Source of the DNA: Amanita rubescens
Lineage: Eukaryota > Basidiomycota > Agaricomycetes > Agaricales > Amanitaceae
NCBI GenBank assembly: GCA_015039365.1
Contig: WION01000537.1
Location: 1-36,179, forward strand
Length of the DNA stretch: 36,179 nucleotides
Direction of reading: 5' to 3'
The notes under the pieces are model-generated. The model was not told the DNA's origin, made no database searches, and saw nothing but the letters and a program-made list of their open reading frames with translations. The position numbers and the translations under genes were made by a program. How positions within the stretch are numbered: position 1 is the first letter of the stretch; each line of letters opens with the position of its first letter. Of the stretch, positions 1 through 11,057 are shown in pieces.

Positions 1-735
1 TACCTTGCTTGGAGTGCATTGACGCCACGCCCATCCTTGATGGAGCTCGAACTGAGAGCACCACATTGGCCCACCCACCACAGACTGGAGGAATTGTGTA
101 GCGGTCTCAGGACACTAGAGAGTCTCATGCTACGTGAATTCCAAACGTCTAGTGCTTTACAGGACATCGGTGTTGGACCTGCAGTTGCCTTACCCTCTCT
201 CCAAACACTGGACATCGAATTCGAGCACACCAGGCACTCTAAAGACCACCATGTCTCTCAATTCTTCCGGATCTTTTCGCTTCCTGATCTCCGATCTCTC
301 CGCCTTCAAAATCTTTTGGCGAAGGAATGGGAAAACTTGCTGCACTCATCATACTATCCGTCGTTGCGCTCCCTTAGTCTGCTTGATATGAGGGATTTCA
401 TATCTTCTACCGCGGATCCTGCCGCAACTTTCCCTTGTATAACAGATCTACATCTTAGCAATGTGCGCTCGAACGACTTTGTGCGACGTCTCATTCAGGG
501 TCGTCCTATCTACGGCGGGTGGCCGAAGCTCCAAAGTATGACGATAGTAGGGGACGATCTTATTAGTAAGCCTCTTCTTCATAAAGTGGTGGCGGTCCGA
601 TGCGAGATGGGCCTTCGCATCTCGAACCTTGTTTTAGAAGAACTGCATGTGAACGAAGATTCGCGCAATTGGTTGAATCGTCATTGTTGCGTTAATTATG
701 TTCACTCGCAAAATGTAGAAAGTGCTGGTTTATAA
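1..735 (+). CDS. F-box-like leucine-rich protein, 3' end only
   Basis: The reading frame is open from base 1 and ends at a TAA at 733-735, so only the last 244 residues are visible and the gene begins outside the window. The first in-frame candidate start is a TTG at 19, which I do not take as a start. The sequence has irregular Leu-rich periodicity (for example LRTLESLMLREF, LPDLRSLRLQNL, YPSLRSLSLLDM and FPCITDLHLSNV). That is the pattern of the C-terminal LRR-like half of the large F-box families of mushroom-forming fungi. These proteins would recruit substrates to SCF ubiquitin ligases. The F-box itself is not in the window, so the family call rests on the LRR-like pattern alone. No intron is needed in the visible part. 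A different LRR protein is possible. Confidence 0.55.
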   Translation, partial: YLAWSALTPRPSLMELELRAPHWPTHHRLEELCSGLRTLESLMLREFQTSSALQDIGVGPAVALPSLQTLDIEFEHTRHSKDHHVSQFFRIFSLPDLRSLRLQNLLAKEWENLLHSSYYPSLRSLSLLDMRDFISSTADPAATFPCITDLHLSNVRSNDFVRRLIQGRPIYGGWPKLQSMTIVGDDLISKPLLHKVVAVRCEMGLRISNLVLEELHVNEDSRNWLNRHCCVNYVHSQNVESAGL

Positions 736-956
736 ATGGTTAGGATTTTGTTCGAGTAGGCTTATGTAGTTTGACGAATATGATGACTCGGTTCCGGATT
801 GACGCTTGTTACTTTGGTCTTTGACCGGTAATTTGTGAACCGGCGTAGTGCAGCCACGATTTACTTTCGCACGTCAAAGCTTGGCTTCTTTCTGCTACGT
901 GGATTTACTTAAGTGCATAACGTTCTTCGACCTTTTCACTGACTTATCTCCTTCCC

Positions 957-2691
957 ATGACCAACGAGCAGACTGCACTACTATCCGATCGCCAGCGAAC
1001 GCCTGTCCCTAAGTTGCAGCTAGCTGTCATTTTGCTTCTCCAAGCTATTCCATCTTACCTTACATAAATCAGGTATATCTATGCAACCTGACATGGTACA
1101 TTCTTATCTCGCTTCAAAGCTGATCGCGGATCTGGGTATCACTGGAGGCGATAATGCGAAATTGGGGTATTATGCAGGGCTTATAGTTGAGTCCAGTAAT
1201 AAGTCAACGTCGAAGACCGGTTTTATGATATTGTGCCAGGAATCCCTATTTTATGTTCCGCAAGCCGCGACGATCCTACAATGGGGTAGAATATCTGACC
1301 GTATTGGGCGCAAACCGATTCTCCTAGTAGGTCTGATGGGCAGCGCCTTGTCGATGCTTTGCTTCGGCCTTTCACGGACCTTTGCGACCTTGGTAATAAG
1401 GTAAAAAATTCCCTATAGTGGCAGCGATGCGTCGATTTCTTGAATGTCACAATAGTCGTTGTCTTTGTGGAGTGCTGAACGGGAATGCAGGTGAGCGTGG
1501 GAATCCCGATGTCGATGTGGTGTCCACCCCTAACAAAAAGGGTAGGCGTAATGAAGAGTACAATGAGCGAAGCCCTCGATGCGACGAATCGGGCTCAAGG
1601 TTTTGCACTCCTTCCTGTGGTCTGGTCGCTGGGAACATCAATAGCGTAAGCAATGCCTTGTGCCTGTGTGTGCCATGCATCTCATGGGCAAGATAATAAG
1701 ACCCGTAATGGGAGGTAGTCTTGCACGGCCACAGGAACGCTTCCCTGCGTATTTCAAAGGTGAATTCTGGAGGTTATACCCCTATTTCTTGTCCTGTTTG
1801 GGCCCGGCCATCTTCATTTTCATCTCGTTTCTTATTGCGTTGTTCTTCTTGGAAGAGGTGATCAGGTTTCCTTTGGACCTGTTGGAGATCCTTACATTAA
1901 GATACAGACGTTAACAAGGCGTCGCACCCATTCCCATTCAACGTCATCGTTCGCCATCACGCCTGCCGAAGAACGCTCTAGACCCGTGCCCCTTCGAGAA
2001 CTGCTCACATACCCTGTTGTCCTCTCTGTCTCCAATTATGCCACTCTCGCATCGATGGATATCATTTTTATCTCTCTCCTGCCTCTGTTCATGGCCATGC
2101 CGATTGAGCTTGGTGGCTTAGGGTTTACTCCTATGGTCATTGGATATGTATTGGGTACGCTCGGTGTCTGGACCGGTATCTCTTCAGTGCTTTTCTGTGC
2201 CAGACTTATTCACAGATTCGGTGAAAAGCGAGTGTTCATCGCGGGGATGCTGATATTCTGCGTCAATTCTACTATGCTTCCCCCTGATTAATATCATTGC
2301 ACGCCGGATTGGATTGACGTGGGTAGTCTGGTGTCTTCTCGCTTTCTCCCTGTCTCTCGTTCCTGTGATGGACATGTGCTATAGTAAGTCTGGATCAGAG
2401 GAGAGGAGTCGTACTCACTGAATGGAAGGTTGTATATTCATTTACATTACGGCATCATCCCCGAACAAGAATTCGCTCGGCGCTACGAATGGTATCTCAC
2501 AGACGACGGTGTCTATTGCGCGAGCCATTGGGCCAGCATTAGCAACGTCGCTCTTGTCGTTCTCTGTGGATAAAAACATCCTCAAGGGTTACACAGTATA
2601 TGTTGTTCTCCTTGCACTGTCTTGTGCGGCACTACTTCCTGCTCTGCAACTTCCGGTTAAACCGTGGGATGAGAACGACGATCAATCGTAG
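957..2691 (+). pseudogene. Decayed MFS transporter, upstream tandem copy
   Basis: This is a paralogue of the intact MFS gene at 3906-5675, with the same exon order and the same intron positions. Conserved pieces include PKLQLA near the start, DITGGDNAKLGYYAGLI, the MFS motif-A loop GRISDRIGRKP, LNGNAG-VMKS, PVMGGSLARP and the last exon SSPNKNSLGATNGIS. Two lesions break the frame. Near 1043-1050 about 19 bases are missing relative to the sister copy and the frame runs into a TAA. Near 2280-2284 a run of five C carries one extra base, so the frame stops at TTCCCCCTGATTAA. All splice sites otherwise look usable, so decay seems recent or partial. The second lesion could be a sequencing error; the first is too large for that. 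The downstream intact copy presumably keeps the function. Confidence 0.8.
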
Positions 2692-3905
2692 CAAAACCCG
2701 CTTTAGAAAACAAATCCGTGGATAGAGTCGATGAAACTCTCATTGGAGAAAATCAGGTGTATCATGGGTTCAAATATATATATCATCTCTGGACGTATGC
2801 GACAAATGGTGAATAAACGTTCGAACTGCGGAAATTTATTCACCAGCATGTCACAGGATATACGACAACTCCATGTGTATATCAGCGCTGTATTCATGTC
2901 CGTATACCGGATCTTTGCGACGCGCACGTCCGACGCCGTGGAATCGGGAAAACCGAGTCTATGTAGGCAAGCGCGGAGCTTCGAGTCAAATGACAACGAT
3001 AAGGCAAAGATTTATCGGGAAATCACATTAGAATCTGGACTCCTATCTGAATGACTGTTGTGTGAACCCGCTCGGTGTGAACCTGAGGTTTCCCACAGAG
3101 GGCTTAACCATCCCCCTGCATGAAGCCGATCAGTAGAAAAATTTCGGATGGTCTGGGCATTACTCAAAACTATGGCTTTGCAATCTGATTTTCTCGAGGG
3201 AAGTTGGATTACGTTCAACAGGCGCGCGGTCTTGATAAGGAGAAAAAAAGAAGACCATCATAATATATTTAACCAAGTCAAGCGAATTGATTTATGGAAA
3301 GAACATCGATGTCAGTCATCATGAAAGGAGTCAGGTGCTCGGAAACTTCGAGCACTTGAGATATGCGTGTGCGAGTTCCTATCAACTGACCTGGCAATCA
3401 TCAAAACTGGTACTCATCGCCACAAATAACGACAAATTAAAATAACGACATGATCGGGACTCCCATTTTCTCCCTCTGAGTTTATGTCGCCAGCTGTAGT
3501 AAGCTCAGGTAAGTCTATTCATATTTCGGTTCTATTCGCGATCGAACAAACCCCTTGTTACACAGGGCTGGCATGACGTCGCGCCATCAAATCGCATCAA
3601 ATGAGATTTCTGTTGCCAGTTGCTGAAGGACATACTCGGAGCCGATTTGACTGTTGCAGTTCCAACGGCCGAAAAAACAAATCTTCTCAAGGATAAGTCA
3701 ACCATAAGGATTACGTGTCAAATATGTACTAGTAAGTAAAAGGACGGCAGTGCTAGCGCGCATCCTGATGAAGGACTTAGCCGCTATTAGTCGGGAGCTT
3801 CTCACCTTCTGCCTCAATATTCCTTGATCAGAAGGTGTCTCCCCTGTCCGTTATAAGGTGAATCTCTCTCGTGAGTAGTTTTTTCACTCCCCTTCTCTTT
3901 CTCCG
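2692..3905. other. Intergenic spacer between the MFS copies
   Basis: About 1.2 kb without a supported gene. Short open frames occur on both strands (for example 2731-3054 plus and 2703-2996 minus), but they lack splice context, motifs or family features. The last ~30 bases before 3906 are pyrimidine-rich on the plus strand, as expected just upstream of a fungal start, and this spacer must hold the promoter of the intact MFS gene. A short ATG frame at 3484 followed by a good GTAAGT donor at about 3510 leads only to a very short peptide. Confidence 0.5.
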
Positions 3906-5675
3906 ATGTCGGCCATAGAGCAACAGTGTGTGGACGAGGAGACACCTCTTTTGTATGATGGCAAAAGGCCCTTGCACACTCCCCTCCCGAAGTTCCAACT
4001 GGCGATCCTTCTGTTCTCTCAATTCTGTGAACCAATGACGAGTATATCCATCTTTCCGTACATAAACCAGGTATGTTCACATAGAACCTGGTTTACACCT
4101 TCTTACCTTCACTTCGTACAAGTTGATCACGGAACTCGACATTACTGGCGGGGACAAGGCAAAAATTGGATATTACGCAGGGCTTATAGTTGAGTCCAAC
4201 GACGGATCATAGTGGCACCTGTGACGAGGTGTCATAACAGGAATCTTTTTATTACGTTGCGGAAGCCTCGACAGTCTTACAATGGGGCCGAATCTCTGAC
4301 CGTATCGGCCGTAAACCTGTTCTTCTAATGGGAATGCTAGGTGGAGCCTTATCCATGGTATGCTTTGGCGTTTCGCGCACCTTTCTGACCCTGGTGATAA
4401 GGTGGGTGGATATTAAATATGATCCGCGGTCGCGGTTAATTTATAACCCTGCTGTAGTCGCTGTGTTTGCGGGATACTTAACGGGAATATTGGTAAGCAG
4501 GGCAATTTCGTTGAAACATCTTCCCTTAATAGATTAAATAAAATAGGGGTAATGAAGAGCGCGGTGGGCGAGCTCCTCGATGTGACAAATCGCGCTGAAG
4601 GCTTCGCTTTTATTCCTATTGTCTGGTCCATTGGTGCAACCATAGCGTGAGTTGGACCAATACTATCCACTGTGAAGTGCCTCACAGTGGAACAAGACCC
4701 GTGGTAGGCGGTGGCCTTGCGCGACCCCATGAACGATTTCCGGCTTACTTCAAAAGCGACTTCTGGAGAGTATACCCATATTTTCTCTCCTGTCTGGGTG
4801 CGGCAAGTTTTGTCGTCGCGTCATTTTTAGTCGCTTTTTTCTTTCTGGAAGAGGTACTTGAATATACCTGTGACGCGCTCGCACGTTTACCTTGAATCAT
4901 AGACGTCACCCAGGCACCGCAAACGCAAGCCTTTTGTAATGCTATCCGAAGAGCACTCCAAACCTCTACCGCTTCGAGAAATACTCACATACCCCGTTGT
5001 CCTCTCGGTCTCTAACTATGTCACTCTTGCCTTCTTGGAAATCATGTTCACGTCTCTCGTGCCTTTGTTCATGGCCATGCCGATCGAGCTTGGTGGTTTG
5101 GGATTTACTCCCATGGTGATTGGATCTTTGCTAGGTATCCTTGGAGCCTATACAGGGGTGTTCCAGGTTCTTTTCTTCGCAAGACTCGTTCGCAGATTTG
5201 GACCAAGGGGGCTCTTCATAGTGGGAATGTTGACTTTCTGCGTCTATTCTGTCATCTATCCTTTGATTAATATCGTTGCACGCCGAACTGGAGTAACGTG
5301 GGCGGTTTGGTCTCTCCTCTTCATACCTCTATTTCTCTACCCTATCAAGGACATGTGCTATAGTGAGTGTCGTTTTTTTAAAGAGGCATTCGAATCCACA
5401 CTGAAAGTACAGGTTGTATATTTATTTACATCGTGGCGTCATCGCCGAACAAAAGCTCCCTCGGGACCACAAATGGTATCTCACAGATGACGGTGTCCAT
5501 CGCGCGAGCTACTGGACCCACACTAGCAACCTCGCTCTTCTCATATTCCATAGAGAGGAACGTCCTCGGAGGTTATGCGGTGTATGCGATCATCTTTGTA
5601 TTATCTTGCTTGGCGTTAATTCCTGCGGTATGGCTCCCAACCAAGCCATGGGATGAATGCGATAGCAAAGAATAG
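3906..5675 (+). CDS. MFS transporter (ZIFL / YCR023C-like), intact copy
   Basis: Eight exons give 468 residues with every phase consistent: 3906-4070, 4123-4188, 4241-4401, 4458-4492, 4547-4646, 4697-4853, 4903-5362, 5413-5675. The protein has the features of 12-helix major facilitator proteins: a short cytosolic N-terminus with ETPLL, helix 1 starting at FQLAILLF, motif A GRISDRIGRKP after helix 2, NGNIGVMKS around helix 4, a charged central loop (TSPRHRKRKP), then GGLGFTPMVIG and SSPNKSSLGTTNGIS in the second half. This is the family annotated in fungi as general substrate transporter, near yeast YCR023C and plant zinc-induced facilitator-like carriers. It would be a proton-coupled carrier in the plasma or vacuolar membrane. 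The substrate cannot be read from sequence. The ATG at 3906 is the only one giving a complete first exon. A decayed tandem copy lies 1.2 kb upstream. Confidence 0.88.
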
Positions 5676-6125
5676 CATATGACGATGTGTTGCGACTTTA
5701 CGAAATTATCATGATCAAAACGGTGGAAAAATCGGAATGGGCGTATCATGTACATATTTGTATTTTTTTGGGGGGCATCACATACGAGAGAATGTACATA
5801 GGCCAAAATTTCTTGATCTCATTTCGCTTCTTAGTGGCACCGCTAACTCTTTCTCCGAACCCGAGGCGATCGAAAGTGGCTTTACCTCTGGCAGTTCGAA
5901 TTCTCGAACAGCCTAGCGCCGCGGCAAAAGTCATGTTTAGATTTTTTTTGGTTTCATCGTCGGGTCGGACTTGCCCTTTGAGTGAGATCGTATGGCTCTC
6001 TAACTCCACCCATTGTCATTCGGAAACGGGGTGCGCGTCCAGTGGTAAATGTAGTGACGTAGTCCGACGGACCTCGGAGTTACAATCTCCGCTAATCTCC
6101 ATAAAGGACCAGTACACCTCCACCC
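5676..6125. other. Intergenic region, nothing recognised
   Basis: 450 bases between the MFS stop and the next ATG. Frames on both strands (5687-6133 plus, 5746-6009 minus) overlap each other and have no recognisable motif. It holds the MFS 3' end and the promoter of the zinc-finger gene. A stretch of eight T followed by six G near 5761-5774 is the only compositional feature. Confidence 0.45.
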
Positions 6126-7492
6126 ATGTTTAAAAGGGTCGAAAAGCGTCTGAAAAGGCGAGAAGAAGAAGAAAAACTTGGTATCGACGATGAAACGCGG
6201 GACGTTCTCGGTTTGAACGATACAGATTCTGAAGAGTCCGAGTCTGACTCGGATCTACTATCCCTCAGCGAGAATGAGCTGGAAAGTTCTGAGGATGAAG
6301 GTGGTGACGGTGGCGAAGTATGGGGTGGGATTCGAAACGATGAAATGGACGGTGACGAAGAAGAGGAGGAGGAAGGCCCACGACACATCGCGTTTCCCAT
6401 CTTCACCACTCAACAAGCACTCGACGATCCCGTTTACGCCCACCCAACTCAGGACAACGCTCACCTATGTTCGATCTGTCCAGGTAAAACGCTAATAAGT
6501 GCTCAATCCATTTCACAACACCTGGCGTCTAAAGTATGTATTATGGTTTCTTTGCGCTGCGGTTAACCCTGAACATACACACCAACGACAGGCTCACGAA
6601 CGACGGTCGAAGCATCTTGTCGACCTCGCTTCGAATCCCGAGCATGCTGATAGCTCGTTGAGCGACTTGGTGCATCTGATGGATGGTAGACCTCGTCCCG
6701 GATCTCATCCCGAAGGACAGACTGAAGGCGAGGAGGGAACGTACGCATCCAAACGCGCAGAGAAAAAGGTGTGTAGGCTGTATACGCGCGTTTTCTTTTT
6801 TTTACTTACGTTGTGATTAGCACAAAGCGGCTGAAATACGAAAAGCCAAACGCGAGAAACGAAAAGCTAGGCAGAGAGAGAAACGAAAGGCGGAAGAGGA
6901 GCAAGAGGAAGAAGCGGTCGTAAAAGATAAAAAAACAAAACCTGAATCCGCAAAGGCAGGGACGACGTCGACGAAATCTAATGAAAAGCCGAGTAAGAAG
7001 CGGAAGAAAGGCCCGAGTGTCGAGACGACAGGTGTACCTAGCGAACAGGCGGTCGTAAAAGATAAAAAATCAAAACCTGAATCCTCAAAGGCAGGGACGA
7101 CGACGAAATCAAAATCTAATGAAAAGCCGAGCAAGAAGCGGAAGAAAGGCCTAGATGTCGAGGCGACAGGTGTACCTAGCGAACAAGAAATCGCGGAAAA
7201 GATCAAAGAGATTGCCAGATCTGTCGGGACAACAACGGAGGATAGTATTCACGCCCCGCCTAAAAAGAAACGAAAAACGAGCGAGAGGGAGCCCCTCGCT
7301 GCGATGGACGAGGATGATGATAGCCCCCGCTCGACCAAAAAGAAGCATCAACCACAAATCACGCAAACGATCAAGGATATCGCCAAGTCGGCTACTAAAC
7401 GCGCGCGCTTCGCTCAAACAAAGGCTGCGCAGAGCGACGGGGATAGCGGTGGTGGTAGTTCGAAACGTAAAAGAGGGAAAAGAGTGGATTAG
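6126..7492 (+). CDS. Nuclear/nucleolar-type protein with U1-like C2H2 zinc finger
   Basis: Three exons (6126-6533, 6592-6768, 6821-7492; all phase 0) give 418 residues. The N-terminal third is highly acidic with Ser/Glu/Asp stretches. Around residues 119-144 it carries a zinc finger of the U1/double-stranded-RNA-binding type: C-x2-C, then a helix ending QHLASK, and H-x5-H completed across intron 1 by AHERR. A long Lys/Arg/Glu-rich helical stretch follows, then two ~45-residue tandem repeats with the nuclear-localisation-like SKKRKKG, then further basic clusters (PPKKKRKT, SSKRKRGKR). Such acidic plus basic composition with one U1-type finger is common in ribosome-biogenesis and nucleolar proteins. 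That role is inferred from composition and finger type only; I do not recognise a named orthologue. It ends 58 bases from the convergent kinase gene. Confidence 0.8.
6917..7189 (+). repeat. Two tandem ~135-nt units inside the zinc-finger gene
   Basis: Two adjacent coding repeats, 6917-7051 and 7052-7189. Both begin VVKDKK, contain SNEKPSKKRKKG and end TGVPSEQ. The second unit is one codon longer. They differ at only a few positions, which indicates a fairly recent in-frame duplication that doubles a basic nuclear-targeting-like segment. Confidence 0.9.
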
Positions 7493-7550
7493 AGAATGTA
7501 TCAACCAAACCCAGGTATAAATACTAAAAATATCCAATACGGTATATCCT

Positions 7551-9264
7551 TCACCGTGACGAGGCGGCGGCCAAAGCTCGATCCGTCATTCTAATGACCT
7601 GTGTGATTCGGTTAAAAACTCGCGATGATAGGCTCAAGGGAATGGCTCACCTCGTGAACGTCCGGCCGCGCCTTTGGATCTACCTTAAGCATACCGTCGA
7701 TCAAGTCTCTCAAATTTTGAGAGTATTTTGACGTGTCTAAATGCTTATACTGTGCATTCAACACGGCCATAGCGATCGAACCACCTTGTTCCGTCGTCTG
7801 CGTCGTCTCGAAAGGCGACCGAGAATACGCAAGCGCGTAGAGCACGCACCCAAGAGACTAACAAACTGTCAGCAACGCCGTCCAAAAAAAAAGAGATGAA
7901 TCGCACGCACCCAAATATCGACCTTTTCATCGAGCATGGTACCCGTTTTGACGTCAAACAGCTCCGGGGCTCTGTACGTCATCGTACTATGCTCAGCAGC
8001 CAAATCTTGCTGGGATAACGCCTGTGACCTGTTTTCGATTCTTATCCGGGCTTTGAGGGTACTCCCAAAGTCCATCAAGATCGGAGTCACCCCGTCGTCC
8101 GCGATCATGACGTTCCTATACCGGCGGGGTTTCGGTACACATTTCGCGATGCCGGATGCGATGACTTACCCTGGCTTGAGGTCCCTGTGCGCATACGGCA
8201 CGTGGACCGTTTCGTCTTCCGGTTCATGTCCGTTCGCGGCGGGTACACCGTTTGATTGCTGTTGTAGCTCTTCGTCGCCGTCAAAAACGACATTTGATTC
8301 GTCGTTCTTGGTAACGAGAGGCGCTTTGGGATCATAGGAGTATCCTTCATCTGCATCTCCGTCAGCATGGGGGAACCGCTCGTCGTTATCATCCTCGTCC
8401 TCGTCTTCCTCTTCCGTAGCGCGGCGTTTACCCTTGGTTCTGGACGGCCGGCTGCCAGAAACAGAAGTGGAGGTTGGAAGTGCAGAAGGTGGTATAGCGG
8501 AAGATAGGTTGTTCGTCTGGCGGGGATGGAGAGGAGCGCGGTAGTCATGCATTGCCCTGACGGCTTCGCACGTGCCTTTAAACAGGCGGAGCATTTCCTT
8601 CTCAGAAAAGGAGGTGTGGTTGACGACGTTTGCGTTGATGGCGTCTTGCAGGTTACCCCGCTAAACGTAGTTTAATGTCCGCGCACGAGCGACAATACAA
8701 AGACGGCACCTTGTACACTGGAAGGAAGAGATAGACTATCTTTCCATCTGCTTCTGGATCTTGCACAATGGCAGAATCCTTTGCGCGTCGTGAGCCAAGA
8801 AAGGGGTCACGTAATAAGGAGATGAACTTGCCAGGATGCGAATGATGTTGGGATGTCTGTTTGATATGTTAGCGTAGAAGGAAGGGTAAAATGGGAGACG
8901 CACTTGAATCGCCTGTATGCCTCTACTTCACGCATAGCGTGCTTGACATCTTGAGAGCCAGTTGGACATGGAATTTTCTTGAGCGCAAATTGTCTCTACT
9001 CTCGATGAGGATAGCGAAAAGGTGAGAAGGATAATGTGCTAACACCGCTGACTTCGTCTTGGACGAGGTGAACAAAGGAGAAACCGCCTTCTCCGAGTAG
9101 TTTGACTATGTGAACTAGGGTAGAAAGATAAATAGGATTGAAATAGAGAAAATGATAAAGTTACATGATCTTCCATTAATCTTTAGTTTTGGAGATTGTT
9201 GACATAGACAAGTTGAAAGAGCCCAAAGGGCATCCTTTGCGTGGTCTTTCCAAGAAACGAGCAT
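7551..9264 (-). CDS. Ser/Thr protein kinase, ENV7/STK16 (NAK family)-like
   Basis: Nine exons on the minus strand, 432 residues: 9264-9165, 9105-9044, 8995-8904, 8856-8832, 8778-8710, 8660-8170, 8115-7911, 7857-7651, 7598-7551. Kinase landmarks are a glycine loop LGEGGFSFV (about 37-45), catalytic Lys in FALKK (K60), HRDLKPGN (D276), DFG (295-297) and YRAPELF. The N-terminus contains CLCQQS, a likely palmitoylation site in this Golgi/vacuole-membrane kinase family (yeast Env7, animal STK16). A long acidic low-complexity insert, about residues 145-262, separates AMHDYRAP from the HRD loop. Such inserts are typical of fungal members. Intron 4 (8831-8779) begins with GC instead of GT; reading through it hits a stop. 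The last exon is only 48 nt and ends VIRMTDRALAA. The family acts in vesicle and vacuole membrane traffic. Confidence 0.92.
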
Positions 9265-9302
9265 GATGACTAAGCAAAGAGTCGGGTTTCCTTGACGCGG
9301 TC

Positions 9303-9800
9303 ATGGCGAACGCTCACGATTTAACCTCTCTAGCACTTCACTCTCCCTCTCATATCGTTGGAACTCCTTTTGCAACTTCTTCTACTCGTTTCGAGTATCC
9401 ATTTCCAGATTCTACAACTGCTTCACCTCTCACTTGCAGTCCTGCTTCATCACCGGGTTCATGCAATACTTGTTGCTCATCCGGATCCATCTCATTCACT
9501 TTCAACCTCCCTTTATCTCTTCCTCCCTCTGCTCAGTTCCACAGACCATTCGCTCCTTCTTCATTACACGGATCATCTGCTCCAACCAGTCATCCCTCTC
9601 CAACTCACCCCAAATTGCGGGTACAGGGTCCACCTCCAATTCCTCCTACCCTCATCAAGAAGCGCAATAGGTGGACCCTCCATTGCCTGCGCAAGAAGGA
9701 CTCTCCTAGGACAGACGATGATCCCACCTCCAACGACGCGTCTGGCTGGCACTCAGACTCAGATACTACTTCCTCGATCCGGCCGAAATCCCACATCTAA
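9303..9800 (+). CDS. Putative Ser/Pro-rich protein, uncertain
   Basis: A single open frame of 165 residues, rich in Ser, Pro and Thr. Its C-terminal part looks protein-like: PPPIPPTLIKKRNRW, then RKKDSPRTDDDPTSNDAS, and WHSDSDTTSS. No domain is recognised. Against it, the plus strand is CT-rich here, so a second frame (9358-9849) is also open over the same stretch. The ATG lies only 38 bases from the kinase start on the other strand, which leaves almost no room for two promoters. It may instead be part of the kinase promoter and 5' region. The stop codon falls directly after the first copy of a 25-bp direct repeat. Confidence 0.4.
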   Translation: MANAHDLTSLALHSPSHIVGTPFATSSTRFEYPFPDSTTASPLTCSPASSPGSCNTCCSSGSISFTFNLPLSLPPSAQFHRPFAPSSLHGSSAPTSHPSPTHPKLRVQGPPPIPPTLIKKRNRWTLHCLRKKDSPRTDDDPTSNDASGWHSDSDTTSSIRPKSHI

Positions 9801-9837
9801 ACCACACACCCTCTCGATCCGGCCGAAATCCCACATC
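9773..9837. repeat. 25-bp perfect direct repeat, 40-bp period
   Basis: The sequence starting CTCGATCCGGCCGAAATCCC occurs at 9773-9797 and again, unchanged, at 9813-9837. The first copy encodes the end of the Ser/Pro-rich ORF and is followed at once by its TAA. Confidence 0.9.
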
Positions 9838-10616
9838 GCTACCCCTTGATACCCGACACTTTTATTCCCAGCCCAACCCAATCGTTTTCGTTCCGATCAA
9901 ACACCACCTCGTTTTTCTCTCGATGTACATTTCGTACGTTATTTCGTTACCCCACGCGATCACCTGTTCACTTGTTATGTTGTTCAGAATATTCTACGCA
10001 CCTCGATGGTGCGATAACTCACAGCATTTCTGTCATTACAAACACGTGTAGTTTTAATAGGTAGTCGTAGATAAGCTCAAATTGTTGTATGTACATTAAT
10101 ACTTACCCCTGTTTTGCCGATCTTCGCCAGTTAACGGTTCATCGGCCCGCGACTCCTCCTATCGAACTCCGAGCCGCGTGTTTTTTGGCTTTTTTATGAG
10201 CAATCCGGTCTTCGGCGAGTCTATCAGCAAAGGTGCACGTCAAACGCGTTGCGTGAACCAGCGCCCCAATCGATAACGAGTTAGAATACATGTCATGCCG
10301 CAGGGCCGAGCGACGGAGATGAATCCGTGTCACGACGAGAAATGTGAACGTGCAAAAGGTTAAAGGTGCCGAAGGCTAGTAGTAGTATCTCCAACGAGTG
10401 ACCAACGGATCATACTTATCCTCGAGACTCGCTCGTATCGTCCCGGATTCCAATGGAGGGTCGCGGATCGCGTGAAATGTAATTCAGTCACAATACACTT
10501 GTCATTGATAATTGTCCAGTCCGTTACAAAAAGTACGAAAATGAATAGAACACAAAGTTACAGCGTTATTTACGCGCTCAGACTTGGAGTTTGTCAGTAA
10601 CAAGATTCACCAAAAG
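9838..10616. other. Intergenic region, nothing recognised
   Basis: About 780 bases between the Ser/Pro-rich ORF and the 3' end of the cupredoxin-like gene. Only short, motif-free frames are present. At its right edge a good splice donor (GTAAGT at 10630) and a possible acceptor near 10583 suggest the cupredoxin-like gene may have an optional last intron. Confidence 0.45.
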
Positions 10617-10796
10617 TTAGACGCACTTACAGCGCAACCCGCCGCGGCGTTGGTTCCGGTTCTGTTGCTGTTGTTGCTCTTGACGTTGTTGCTCCTGCTG
10701 TTGCTCCTGTTGTTGTTGCTCCTGTTGCTGTTGTTGCTGTTGCTGTTGTCGCTGGTTCTGGTTCTGGTTCTGGTTGTTCTGGTTCTGGTTCTGGTT

Positions 10797-10835
<39 letters not shown>

Positions 10836-11010
10836 ACGGTTCTGGTTGTTTTGGTTCTGGTTCTGGTTGTTCTGGTTGTTTTGGTTCTGGTTCTGGTTGT
10901 TCTGGTTGTTTTGGTTCTGGTTCTGGTTGTTCTGGTTCTGGTTCTGGTTGTTCTGGTTCTGGTTCTGGTTGTTCTGGTTCTGGTTCTGGTTACGGTTCTG
11001 GTTCTGGTTA

Positions 11011-11057
<47 letters not shown>

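Noticed and set aside
6601..6660. tRNA-like B-box (TTCGAATCCC) near 6630
   Set aside because: It lies within a supported coding exon and no cloverleaf or A-box can be drawn around it.
9358..9849. Second plus-strand ORF rich in Leu over the Ser/Pro-rich ORF
   Set aside because: It is a frame shadow in CT-rich DNA; its composition (LLLQLLLL and similar) carries no domain or signal-peptide organisation.
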